Source: Atriophallophorus winterbourni
Taxonomy: Eukaryota; Platyhelminthes; Trematoda; Plagiorchiida; Microphallidae
DNA: 64,000 bases
Direction: 5' to 3'
Assembly: GCA_013407085.1 (NCBI GenBank)
Contig: JACCGJ010005221.1
Location: forward strand, 1 to 64,000
Below are positions 45,401-54,954 of the stretch, in pieces. Position 1 is the stretch's first letter; each line of letters starts with the position of its first letter. The position numbers and the translations under genes are program-made. The notes under the pieces are model-generated. The model did not search any database and had not been told where the DNA came from. It worked only from the letters and a program-made list of their open reading frames with translations.

Positions 45401-48400
45401 TTGGGATTTATTGCCCTCTAAAAATTCTATTTTAATTGTGTCATCTTCACACTTTTGAATCTTCTTACATTACTCTATGAGCGAATACGATTGTATCGCA
45501 ATAAACAAAATGCTGAATTCTTTGATTTTAATGTACCCTACGTATCAGGTATCATATCTGACATCGTGTGATATGTATTTGAATAATTGAAAGAATAAAA
45601 TGAATTTGGTTTTCTTTTCGACACCATCGTTAGTGACTAAAATGGGCGCATACATGATGAGGGACGGTGTGCGTCTGGACTGGGACGAAATATATCGCGA
45701 ACCACGTCTACTCAACGACCATAGTATCCGTTCATTGGCCGTACTAACAGTAAGTTTTAAAAAAGTCTGAACCATATGGATAATATGTTATTCATTGTAA
45801 ACTTCTTCTATTAACCATATGTTGACCCTGTCAATCGTCTTATGACAGGTTCATTCTCTTGATTCAATTAGACGATCATCCCAAACGACTTCTTTCTGGA
45901 TTGCTGGATTGATGGGAAAGTTAATGTCTTATCATCCTGATAACTGGTTACAATATACAAAGATAAAAAAAAATAATGAATAGCCAATGCGCATAGCAAT
46001 CTTTATAAATTGAATATAAGCGTATTACATTGTCATCATATGGTTCAAGGTTATCACTGCCGGAGCGGTTTTGGAGATGAGCACCCAATTCCAAAATTGC
46101 TCTAATGGCGCGCGTTTCATATAGCCTCTGACAACCAAGTCCAGCTCCTAGCTTGGATGCGTGGTCTTGTTTGGCCAGTGATAATGATTCTACTGACAGG
46201 AGAAAGGGCAAATGCGTCAAACTGGGGTCTAAAAACCAGCTTCCTTCGGGCAAGTGGAGCTCGTAATCTATGAACGCGGTCCACCTAGGGCAAGGAAAAC
46301 CCCAATATCTAAGCTCCATTTTCTTGTGACTGCATCGAATTATGGAAAAGGCCTTAGGACTCAACCGCTCAGAAACATCCGGAGCCGTAATCCCACTAGG
46401 CAGTCCGGAGTTGAATTCAACACCTCCTGCCAACTCCTGCGACGGCACCGTTCTCCGAAAGTATCAGCCTAGCTGTTCCTTTAGATCCAGTGGTGTCACT
46501 GAGATGGAGCATTGGCTGCATGGGAAACCGCTAGTTCTCCATATTGAACTGCCCTGGCGTACATCTCAAAGCACCAATCGCGGGGACACTACATTCCGCT
46601 TCTACGGATAAAATCACGTTAGCAGCGGATACTGGTTAAATAGCTATGACTCAACTGACGTAGAGCTCAACGCCTGAGGCTGCTTCCGAAATGGTTGAAC
46701 CAAGATATGTGAATTGATGTACTGGTTCACATGACAGTTTCTAAAAGTGATTATTGGTAGCGATGCAATCATTTGACCAAGGACTTTGGTCTTACTAATG
46801 GTGATTGTTTGCCCAAAATAATTGCAAGTGGACAAAATCAGTCAATAATCGATTGAAGGTGTTCCAGGAAGTGCGTACTAATGGTTGCATCGTCGGCAAA
46901 CCGTAGGTCAAAGATTAGCAAGTCTTGCACCTTTTTTTGCTCTCGCAACCGGTCCAGGTTGAATTACGTGCCTGCATGCTTGCTTCAGAAGCAGAGCAAA
47001 GGAAATTCCGAAAAACGCGGGAGCAAGAACAACCTTATTTGACGCATCGGCAAATTTCAAAGGATTCTGAACTGAAACCGCTAAAATGAACTGAGCCCTT
47101 CATGCTAGAGTAGAACCAAATAACGAGTTTGAGCATTTTGAAAACAACCTCCCTTGCCTTGGATGAATCAACTATATCAGCGTATAATGGCATAAGCTAT
47201 TCCCGACATTTTCTTCAAGTTTTTGTAGGGATAAGATCATGTCAACGATCGATAATTAACGGCTAAACTCACATTGAGATTCGGAATAAACACTAGTAAC
47301 TAAAACTTGTAGCGCGATCTGTAAGACCTTCGCAAACAATTTGCCTACAACATTCTGTACTTGTTGCATTCGCCTCATTCAACCTTATTCTTATATAGCG
47401 TGATGATCTTTGAGTCTCGCATTTCTTATGGGACACACTCCTCTTGCCAGCACTGAAAAAGCAAGCGGTGTAGAGTTCGGAATATTGCTGTGCTACAGCA
47501 ATTGATGAAATCAGGTGTAATGCCGTCGTCACCAGGGTCTTTCCCATTCGCTAAGCGGTCGATTGCCCTATTTAGCTCATCAAGGGTAGGGGAGTATCAA
47601 GATGTTCAATGGTTGGAAACCGATCCAAATTTTCAAGTACATGGGGTAAAAGCCTACTCTCCTTAGAGTAGAGAGAATAGAAGTGCTCTACCCATCTTTA
47701 CATCTGCTGAGTTTTTTCCACAATCGGGTTACCAGATACAGACTTAATGGAAGCCGTATTAAGTCTTTTTGAACTAATGGCTGTCTTGATCTTAATTTTG
47801 CAATATCTCTGGAATCCCTGGTAGAGAAACTTTGATTGTAGCCTTATTTTATACAATTTCTGATTGCATTTTTTGCAGATGAATACTACAATAAAAGAAG
47901 CTGCCTTGAACGACACATCTCACGTGCTGAACATTCTGCTCGTTGAATCAAACAGACAGGTGTATGGATTCGTTACAGTATCTGTCCAGATAAATGACCT
48001 CAGACGAAAATTTAATTACGGATATGAGGAAACTTGCGACGACATACTTCAAAGAATAAACACCGGTCTCGCACGGATAGACAATCCGGCATTCGAGACC
48101 TTACAACACAGTTGTAAGTGTAATAATTATTATCCCAATACCTCACAAATATTGTGAAAACGAATTTTCTAAATTACTATCAGAACATATATATAAATTC
48201 ATAAAATCGCATATTTTATTCACAATCATGTTGATCGTCCATAATGATCGATAATATTCACACTTTATTCATATACAGAAAAACTTGTATATGATCGAAT
48301 TCATTAAGTCTTTCGAGACAGAATCAACGGTTTGTCTTTATTAGAGTGCCATATTGCCGCGAGTGGGGGGAATGGCGTAAATGATATTTGGGGTAAATCT

Positions 48401-49100
48401 GACGACATTTCGCAAAATTCGGATTATCAGTTTAACATTAACCACGTTACCCAACGCGCTGCGCTCACGCACATCGATTGTATCTGGATTTAGCCCTGAG
48501 GTCAAATTGTCAAACGCTACTCGCGTTCACCAACGAACTCCACACCAGAAGAGAAAGCCGATTGGTCAGAGGCGCTTATTACACCCATGGCCTTTATCAA
48601 AACACACGCCTACCTTATGTAGACAAATCAAGCAGCCACAACGATGATCATCAAACATGTGTTTACCGATAAATTTTGGTACTCACATCCCGGTTGTTGC
48701 ATCGATCTGATTTGTCAATTGATTTCGTGCCAACAGGTACAATTCAAGCCCTCGTCATGAAGGGCTCGTTTGTATGAAATTGTCTTATCACTTATCGTTC
48801 GATTGCTACTGACGTTTTCTAAATTCTAATACTTCCAAAGATGTTGTCGCTCTCGTTCTAAAGCAATCCACCCGAAACCATAGCAAAGTTTTACTCAAGG
48901 TTATAAAATATCGCAAATATTTTAGGTCAGAATTTGATAAATAATTTGTGGATGTTGAGTGTTTCCTTTCGGTATTGTGAAGTACATTTGCTGCTGATAC
49001 ACATATGTGGTCATTTTTCACCCATTACATCATTTAGGTAAACATTTGTCGAGTGATTTCCCTTAATTAATCAATTTACTTTATATACGTTCCAGATTGA
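39404..49100 (+). CDS. Multi-exon MEG-like secreted glycoprotein, copy B
   Basis: Second copy of the duplicated gene; family not recognised. Exons: 39404-39461, 40351-40398, 41130-41245, 41446-41511, 41557-41625, 41742-41982, 42998-43030, 43679-43794, 44598-44862, 44945-44977, 45634-45749, 47879-48113, then 49096 onward with TGA 49098-49100. Every shared exon has the same length as in A and all splice dinucleotides are intact, giving 466 residues. It has one 48-nt micro-exon against four in A. Hand comparison with A gives about 69 replacement and 25 silent codon differences, with no frame break, so both copies are probably used but change quickly. N-glycosylation sites differ: N-N-S in exon 2, an extra N-F-T in exon 5, N-D-T in exon 11. 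Confidence 0.72.
40351..40398 (+). CDS. Gene B micro-exon (48 nt)
   Basis: Acceptor atatttcag, donor ACAG|gtaatatg, phase 1 to 1, residues ASQASSLYPDDMGGHT. Orthologue of M4 in copy A; the three other micro-exon units of A are absent here. Confidence 0.68.
41130..41245 (+). CDS. Gene B exon 2 (116 nt, module 1)
   Basis: Acceptor ttattttag, donor TTTG|gtaatt, Trp17 kept. Strongly diverged from A: 21 base changes, 18 codons, all replacements. Confidence 0.75.
41446..41511 (+). CDS. Gene B exon 3 (66 nt)
   Basis: Acceptor atggcag, donor CTTG|gtaaat, phase 0 to 0. Loses one Cys of copy A (Cys to Ser). Confidence 0.6.
41557..41625 (+). CDS. Gene B exon 4 (69 nt), tentative
   Basis: Same acceptor (aatag) and donor (CAATT|gtataa) as in A. 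Four replacement and no silent codon differences. Confidence 0.4.
41742..41982 (+). CDS. Gene B exon 5 (241 nt, module 1)
   Basis: Acceptor tgtttcag, donor GATA|gtgggt, phase 0 to 1. Gains an N-F-T glycosylation site relative to A. Confidence 0.65.
42280..42745 (+). mobile_element. LINE C-terminal fragment in intron 5 (copy B)
   Basis: Counterpart of 10640-11070. It keeps V-K-A-L-G-I-D-S-T-S-W-E-E-L and the basic tail. Its 5' part is missing, consistent with a deletion in B. Confidence 0.6.
42836..42847 (+). other. Empty target site of the RTE insertion in copy A
   Basis: A single GCTGGCTAATAG, where copy A has two flanking an RTE insertion. Confidence 0.85.
42998..43030 (+). CDS. Gene B micro-exon 6 (33 nt)
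   Basis: Acceptor ctgacag, donor AGAA|gtaagc, phase 1 to 1, residues ILHTNPTGER. Confidence 0.7.
43679..43794 (+). CDS. Gene B exon 7 (116 nt, module 2)
   Basis: Acceptor ttttatag, donor ATCG|gtacga, Trp17 kept. Confidence 0.75.
44598..44862 (+). CDS. Gene B exon 8 (265 nt, module 2)
   Basis: Acceptor gattcag, donor TACAG|gtgagc, both Cys kept. Roughly nine replacement and eight silent differences from A. Confidence 0.78.
44945..44977 (+). CDS. Gene B micro-exon 9 (33 nt)
   Basis: Acceptor attttcag, donor CTTA|gtaagt, residues ELRSPIHAGFL. Confidence 0.72.
45634..45749 (+). CDS. Gene B exon 10 (116 nt, module 3)
   Basis: Acceptor atcgttag, donor AACA|gtaagt, Trp17 kept. Confidence 0.75.
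46047..46685 (+). mobile_element. LINE 5' UTR fragment in intron 10 (copy B)
   Basis: Counterpart of 16180-16825 with the same inverted junction to RT sequence at its right edge. Confidence 0.6.
46686..47860 (-). mobile_element. Inverted LINE RT fragment in intron 10 (copy B)
   Basis: Decayed RT blocks on - matching 16826-18060, with further small deletions. Confidence 0.68.
47879..48113 (+). CDS. Gene B exon 11 (235 nt, module 3)
   Basis: Acceptor tttttgcag, donor CAGTT|gtaagt, phase 0 to 1; N-T-T site kept, N-G-T replaced by N-D-T. Confidence 0.78.
48737..48771 (+). CDS. Gene B possible 35-nt penultimate exon
   Basis: Identical to 18928-18962 of copy A, with the same splice borders. Optional in the model. 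Confidence 0.3.
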
Positions 49101-49370
49101 TCAACATGTGATTTCAATTGGCGTGCATCAGACATTGCATTCATGACAATATTATTTGGTGGACAGTTTTGACTGCATAAATTTTATAATTTAGCACACA
49201 TCATTCACATAATCTTTTTTATTTACGCCTAATTTGGAAATATATGGTCTGCATGCAATGTTGGATTTTGTTCTTTCATTTATCACTCACACACTATTAT
49301 TTTGATTGTAATGTGATCATTCTATTTAACCTACTCAAGGCGTCCGATATTTCGATGAGCGAACGAATAT
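49096..49370 (+). other. Gene B last exon and 3' UTR
   Basis: Begins after acgttccag; TGA at 49098-49100 in the simple model. Homology with copy A ends near 49410. Confidence 0.5.
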
Positions 49371-49497
49371 GAATCGCTTTATAAATGTTGGAGTCTTGCC
49401 CTTATTGTTGCTACACACATCTAGGGAACTACCTTGATAAATAGAATAATCGATTACACTAATCTGCTATTATTATTACAAAATATAAAATATTAAC

Positions 49498-49523
49498 ATT
49501 ATATATATATATATATATATATA
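49498..49523. repeat. (TA)n microsatellite
   Basis: About 12 TA repeats just outside the end of the duplicated segment. Confidence 0.9.
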
Positions 49524-50360
49524 ATCTGATTTCTGATTATTTTGTATTATCTAAATTATAAAGTATGTTATCACATATGTATTAATTTGAACAGTAATGT
49601 AAATTTTTAAGCAGTATTAATATATTTATAATATTTGTTGAAATTTTCTGCTAGTTATTTTCTAATCAAATCCAAAATTTCAAATATTTTTTCTCATTTT
49701 ATTTAAATCTATTTCTGTTTGAGTAGGATTCTTATCACAATTTTAAAATATTCTAATTTGTGACAGTTGGAAAATATTATCTGGCTATAAATGTGAGATA
49801 TATCGATTTTTGAGGTGTCCTGAACATCGAAAATTTATTTAAAGACGATTGCAGGCCGTAATTTAGTTAAAAAGTCCCTTCCTCATATAATTTATTTAAT
49901 TATTAGCCTAACGATGCGAAGACTTAGTTGTCATTACTGCTCAGTATTTCAACTGCCATCGTACAATCTCACCGATGATTTAACACAAAGTTGAGAGGAT
50001 TACTGAGGCAGAAGAATTTGGGACGGAAATTAGAAAAATAAATTTCAATATCGTCAAAATTCGATGGAATAATATATTGTGGTACTCGAATTAACTTGTT
50101 CCTTGCTGTTTGTTTCCATTAGATGAAGACAGTTATGATTCACCGAAGTGAAACTTAAAAGTGCTTCGCTATACAGTTATGCTTAACTTGCCTTTGCCAA
50201 TTTGGGAACGGAAGTGCCGCAAACGTATAATCTATATCGTTTTTAACATGGAATATTTAACTAGTGATCCAATGTCTTCTATGATGAGCCTCAATGAGAT
50301 GCTAGCCATACTTTGCTTCAAAAGTCCATAGAACCTGATTGTCTTAGCAGATTTCATGAA
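49524..50360. other. No gene recognised
   Basis: AT-rich. 50130-50160 faintly recalls the hammerhead repeats (gattcaccgaagtgaaac) but no core can be built. Confidence 0.45.
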
Positions 50361-50405
50361 AGATGTGTATATAATCCCTGGACAAGGTTTATTTTCAATT
50401 CTAGC

Positions 50406-50561
50406 ATGAATATAAAAACCGCTCTCTTAAGCATTTGTTTAATCTTCGTGAATCTAAAGTTGTCAATAGCTTTAAATGGATCCAATCTTAAGACTATACT
50501 CATGTTTGGAATGAAAAATGATTTTATTGCCTTCTTCGGATTGAGCGATGAGGCTGATTAA
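50406..50561 (+). CDS. Possible small secreted peptide or first exon
   Basis: 51 codons from ATG 50406 to TAA. The start, MNIKTALLSICLIFVN then LKLSIALNG, looks like a signal peptide with a plausible cleavage after SIA. TATATAAT at about 50368 lies upstream. The mature part would be about 28 residues (ILMFGMKNDFIAFFG region). No homologue was recognised and no second copy occurs in the window. It could be a chance ORF. Confidence 0.35.
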   Translation: MNIKTALLSICLIFVNLKLSIALNGSNLKTILMFGMKNDFIAFFGLSDEAD

Positions 50562-51860
50562 GAGTTTACATGATGAAGAAGTACTGTGTGAGGTTTATGT
50601 CAAGATGCATGAGAGAAAATAAGCAATGATCGTCAGGGAATATAGATCACGCTTTACCTAATATCTGTTCAAAACCCCATTTTCTATCAACTTCAAAAGA
50701 AACATAAAGTTGGCGTCCCATTGAAGACCATAGATAAAGATATTGAATCAGCAAAAGAAGAGTTGTCTTATCACCAAATCAAGCTGTTGAAACAAACGGT
50801 TATAATACGAATACTTTGATTAAGAACACTGGTTCGCTTTAATCGCTTAATTGCGGTGAAGACTGTGAAGGATAAGATTATGTTTATCTTTGAAACAAGG
50901 AATTAGCTCTGCAACGAACACAGACATAGCAAACGCTTAGAAAATTTTCATTATTTATTAATGCTATCGAATCAGGGGCTAAAGCACGGTCACATATACC
51001 ATGGATTTTACTCATACACAGAAAACGCGTTATGACTTTACTGGCCATGGGACTCACCGGTTTTTCACATGCTTTTCACGTGACCTCGGGACAATTGTGC
51101 GTGTCGAGATTCGTCCTATCAGTTGGGCCGGCCGTGACCATTGTTGCGTTCGCACTGAGGTCAAGTTGGTTCTATGTCGCTGTCACAGCTTGATCGATCG
51201 ATTTTTTGTCCGTATGTTGGATCTCGTGATGCGATCAAACGTGTTAGTAGCCTGAAGTGGGCTTGTTCTGCTAAGTGGTGGGTGTTTGGTCGACAGGTCG
51301 ATGTGGCTGCTTTGGAACTCACGATTCTGTCATTTAGCAAATAATCCACTATAACTCGTTAACCACACGAGGTTGAATACAGAAACAGGTATCAAAATGC
51401 GTAGCTCGACGCGATCTTTGCAATGATAGCAAAAACCGTAGAATAGTTAGCGATCGGAAAAGGTTTGCGCGCGTGAGCAAACTGAGATATTTACGCCGAT
51501 ATCGCAACTTTGCTGTTAATCCGTTGACAAGAGCAAAACGAATAAATTCCGATAAATATGATGGAAAGTAGCTCAGATCTCTTGGAATGGGATAAATCCG
51601 AGCAGATTCAGCGAAGATATGAACACAAGTGTCAAAACAAAAATGCGACCGCACAGCAGTTGACAGTTGACGTGGGAATCAATCCTGTACCTGAATTTTC
51701 GGCCTTCGAATTAATTCAATCACACAATAATACTTTTCAAAAACGGAATGGAAAAAGTGGTTGGGTAAAGATTTGATAACTAATCAATACTGTCAGTTGC
51801 GCCTTCAAATGCAGTGTTACCTTCGGTTGAGCAAGGATTCAAGGATTTATGGTTAAAAAA
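50562..51860. other. Unassigned, possibly decayed LTR-element sequence
   Basis: 51000-51550 is less AT-rich than its surroundings, and a 72-codon frame starts at 51558, which could be a gag start of an LTR element. No diagnostic motif was found, so no function is claimed. Confidence 0.3.
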
Positions 51861-51869
51861 GTTAATACT

Positions 51870-52990
51870 TTACAACACCACAGGGTTACGGTATGAATAA
51901 AACATGAAAATTACAATAGTATAAAAGCAATAGAGAATATCAAATGTAAGGCTCACGAATGATGTTCGTTTGCTAGTGCAAGTCCAATTTCGCTTTAAAA
52001 ATCGCCAAGCAAGGAGAGTCCACCACATGTTGGGGTAGGGAATTCCAAAGAAATATAGTTCGTACGGCGAAAAAATGTCGCCGACAATCAATAAGGGAAC
52101 TTGGAACGTAAAGGGATAAGGTGTGTCCACGTGTCACTTTTCCATCACACACATCAAGCAAGAGTTTTAGTGGATGTCCTCCGGTAGACACAATTATATA
52201 GGTCAGAATAATATCGCGTCGTATCCTCCTTTGGGTAAAGTCACATAGACCGAGACGTCGCAGTCTTTCGGTATACGGAACATTATGAAGACCCATCACT
52301 AATTTTGTTGCTCTATGATAGATTTTATCGAAGAGAGCAATGTATTTTCGCAGCCAAGGAGCCCAGACCTCTACCGCATACTCCATCATAGGGCGAAGGT
52401 AGACATTCATTATCCTTGTTAACGTTACCAGAGAGAATCCTCCAAATATTCTTCGAAAGATGCCTAACAATCTGTTTGCCCGTCGATATATGTTCTGGCA
52501 GTGCGCTGTGCTCTTCAGGTTCCCGCTAATCCACACTCCAAGATCTTTTTCTAACTATCTCCATGCTAGGTTTTCAGTTCCCAATCGATATGTCCAAGGA
52601 ACATTCTTGCCAAGATGGAGCATCTTACATTTCGGCATGTTGAATGACAAGTCATTCATGGCCGCCCGATTCGACACTCTGTCCAAATCAATTTGTAGTT
52701 TCTCACAGTCCTTCACAGAACTAATAGGCGTCCAAATTTTCATATCATCCGCGAATAGGACCATTTCAAAAGATATGAGGGAAGGAGTTAATCGTTTATG
52801 TATAACAGAAAGATGAGCGGGCCTAACACAGATCCTTGTGGAACTGTGATGGAAATAAACAGACGTTTAAGTAGATCAGGTGGGACTAAGAGACAATGGA
52901 GACAAATGGCATAGAAAGATAGGCGGTAAACATTCAAGAACTGAGCAGTCACATGATTAGTCCATTTGAGACTGTAAGATAACATAAAGC
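51870..52990 (-). mobile_element. CR1-like LINE, 3' half
   Basis: The - strand reads V-P-Q-G-S-V-L-G-P-L, the catalytic L-F-A-D-D-M-K-I-W, K-D-L-G-V-W-I-S-G-N, Y-H-R-A-T-K-L-V-M-G and I-F-L-W-N-S-L-P. An open frame of 187 codons covers 52536-51973. 5'-truncated near 52990. Of the CR1 copies here it has the best-preserved catalytic region. Confidence 0.82.
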
Positions 52991-53329
52991 AAATATAATT
53001 AAAACGACAGCGCCTGTTGTGAATGATTTCCTACTTAAACTGATTCGCGTTCATGCCAAGTTAACCATTTTCGGGAGTGCAATTACATCGTCGATCAACA
53101 ATAAACACAAAGCATCTAAATTGTAATTGTGCTGTACACAACAGCTCAACGCTGTTGATAACTAAATCGAATGTTTAGGCGAAACCAAACTTATATGTAG
53201 CAGCTTCCACGTTTTCAGAAAACTCGAATCTGTAAACATTTTCGATTTAAAATTTGTAAAATTTTGTTATTCGCATTTAGAATAACTTGTTTTTGTGCTA
53301 CTTATAGAGTTACGACTTTTAGAAATGCA

Positions 53330-53720
53330 CAATTGCAAGCATTTCCATCACGAAAAACTCATGGCCAGTTTCGGAAGGGACAGTAAGATCAGGATCTGAA
53401 TGCGTTTGAAACAGTGGAAGAATGGTAAACAAGTTGCGGTTGCATGCCACTGATCGATAAGCACATGAGCATTTATGTTCATGGTTGCTAGTTTTTGCCC
53501 CATCACATGTTTATGTGCACATGTGATTAAACAGGTTGGTCATACCTACCTTATAAAACAGCGCCTTACTGTCGCAACTTGTTTACCATTCTCCCACTGT
53601 TGCAAGCGCATGCTGATCCTGATCTTTCTCTTGTTACCTTATGAGTGTAAACAGCACGAAATCGCTCCTGGGTTGTGTGTGATGTAAATGCATACAAACA
53701 AGCTTTTTATGTATAAACGT
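53330..53720. repeat. Two decayed H2 hammerhead repeats, opposite orientations
   Basis: 53340-53480 matches the H2 unit without its ribozyme half. 53560-53720 is inverted and carries CTTATGA, GTGT-AAACA-GCAC, GAAATC on +, a core-mutated motif. Confidence 0.55.
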
Positions 53721-53956
53721 TTCAACTGACCCCGCTAAGTATATCCAGGAACCCAGTGGCTTCTTATTAATTAGTTTTACATGCATAATGCATATGAGAC
53801 CGGTCTTCATGTCCATAACTCCTTTCGTTTTGTGTGAGACAAAACAAATATGCTGAGATTCAAATGGTCGATAAGAGGCTCATCCCAAAGCCACCAAACG
53901 AAATTTAGAGTGTGATTATCCTAAAAACGAAAATAGGGAAGAATTGGTTATGCTTG

Positions 53957-54225
53957 GCGACTACTCATTAATACCAAGTTCTTCGAAATGTTCACAAAGT
54001 TTATCACAACGGTCTACGTTGTTAGCACTGGACTCGAGTTTCGCTCTTATTTGAACTCATCAGCAGTGCATATCTTGTCTTCGGTCGGATTCGAACCCAG
54101 GAGCTTCACCATTGTATCCTCACGCCTTACGGCCGAGCTACCGTCCACCGTTTGACCGATTGCGATTAGGCTTTCATGAATGTTTCTTCAGACTGGCACA
54201 CTTGTGTAGTGTCATATGCTGCACA
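53957..54225 (-). mobile_element. Sm-alpha-like hammerhead SINE, left arm
   Basis: - oriented unit with tRNA-like promoter (B-box-like GGTTCGAATCC on -), then hammerhead. Head-to-head with the next entry. Confidence 0.7.
54025..54069 (-). ncRNA. Hammerhead ribozyme, Sm-alpha type
   Basis: Stem I GCACTG/CAGTGC, core CTGATGA, stem II with a G-U pair (GTTC-AAATAA-GAGC), GAAA and GTC cleavage side: all core bases intact. Confidence 0.8.
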
Positions 54226-54595
54226 CCGTATACACTGTATCTGATGGGAAGACGTAACAAGGAGATCAGATCGGTTGGACGACCACAACAGATGTTGCTG
54301 GCTCCTTCTCGTCTGGTCGGGCATATAACACACACAAATGTGCCAGTCTGGAGAAACATTCATGAATGCTTAATCGCCATCGGTCAAACGGTGGACGATA
54401 GCTCACGCCTTAAGGCGTGATACTACAATGGTAAAGGCCATGTGTTTGAATCAGACTCAAGACAGGATATGCAATGATGATGAGCTCAAATAAGAGCGAA
54501 ACTCGAGTCTAGTGCTTCCAATGTAGACCGTTGTGATAAACTTTGTGAATATTTCGAAGGACTTGGTACTGATGAGTAGTCGCCAAACATAATGA
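54226..54595 (+). mobile_element. Sm-alpha-like hammerhead SINE, right arm
   Basis: + oriented unit from the promoter-proximal region to the tail gatgagtagtcgcc. Together with the left arm it forms an inverted repeat of about 640 bp. Confidence 0.7.
54471..54515 (+). ncRNA. Hammerhead, Sm-alpha type, core-mutated
   Basis: Core reads ATGATGA in place of CTGATGA, and stem I is weakened (GCAATG against TAGTGC). Stem II and GAAA are intact. Probably inactive. Confidence 0.7.
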
Positions 54596-54954
54596 ACAAA
54601 CTCTCCAAACACTCTTGAAGAATCGGCGAAATATAAATTGTATTCGGCATGTTATGGGCATATCAGACGCAATCTATAGAATCTTGCAACACACGTCCAT
54701 ACTTGTGACGTATATGGAAATTTAAAGCCATACGTTTTACACTGGGCATCTTAGTAATAATTCATCTTTATGAAACACCGCGAATAGCATCTACAGAATC
54801 CAATGTAATAGTTACCATGGTGTTTACTTAGAACTGACTTACAGAAAAAAGCACACGAGAATCGATGAAAATTGAAAAAGCGTCAAAATACACTCCGAGT
54901 TGTGATGGAATATTAAACTTCAAATAGTTATTTAGCACGATTTAGACAGGCAAA
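54596..54954. other. No gene recognised
   Basis: Nothing supported between the hammerhead pair and the LINE leader. Confidence 0.5.
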
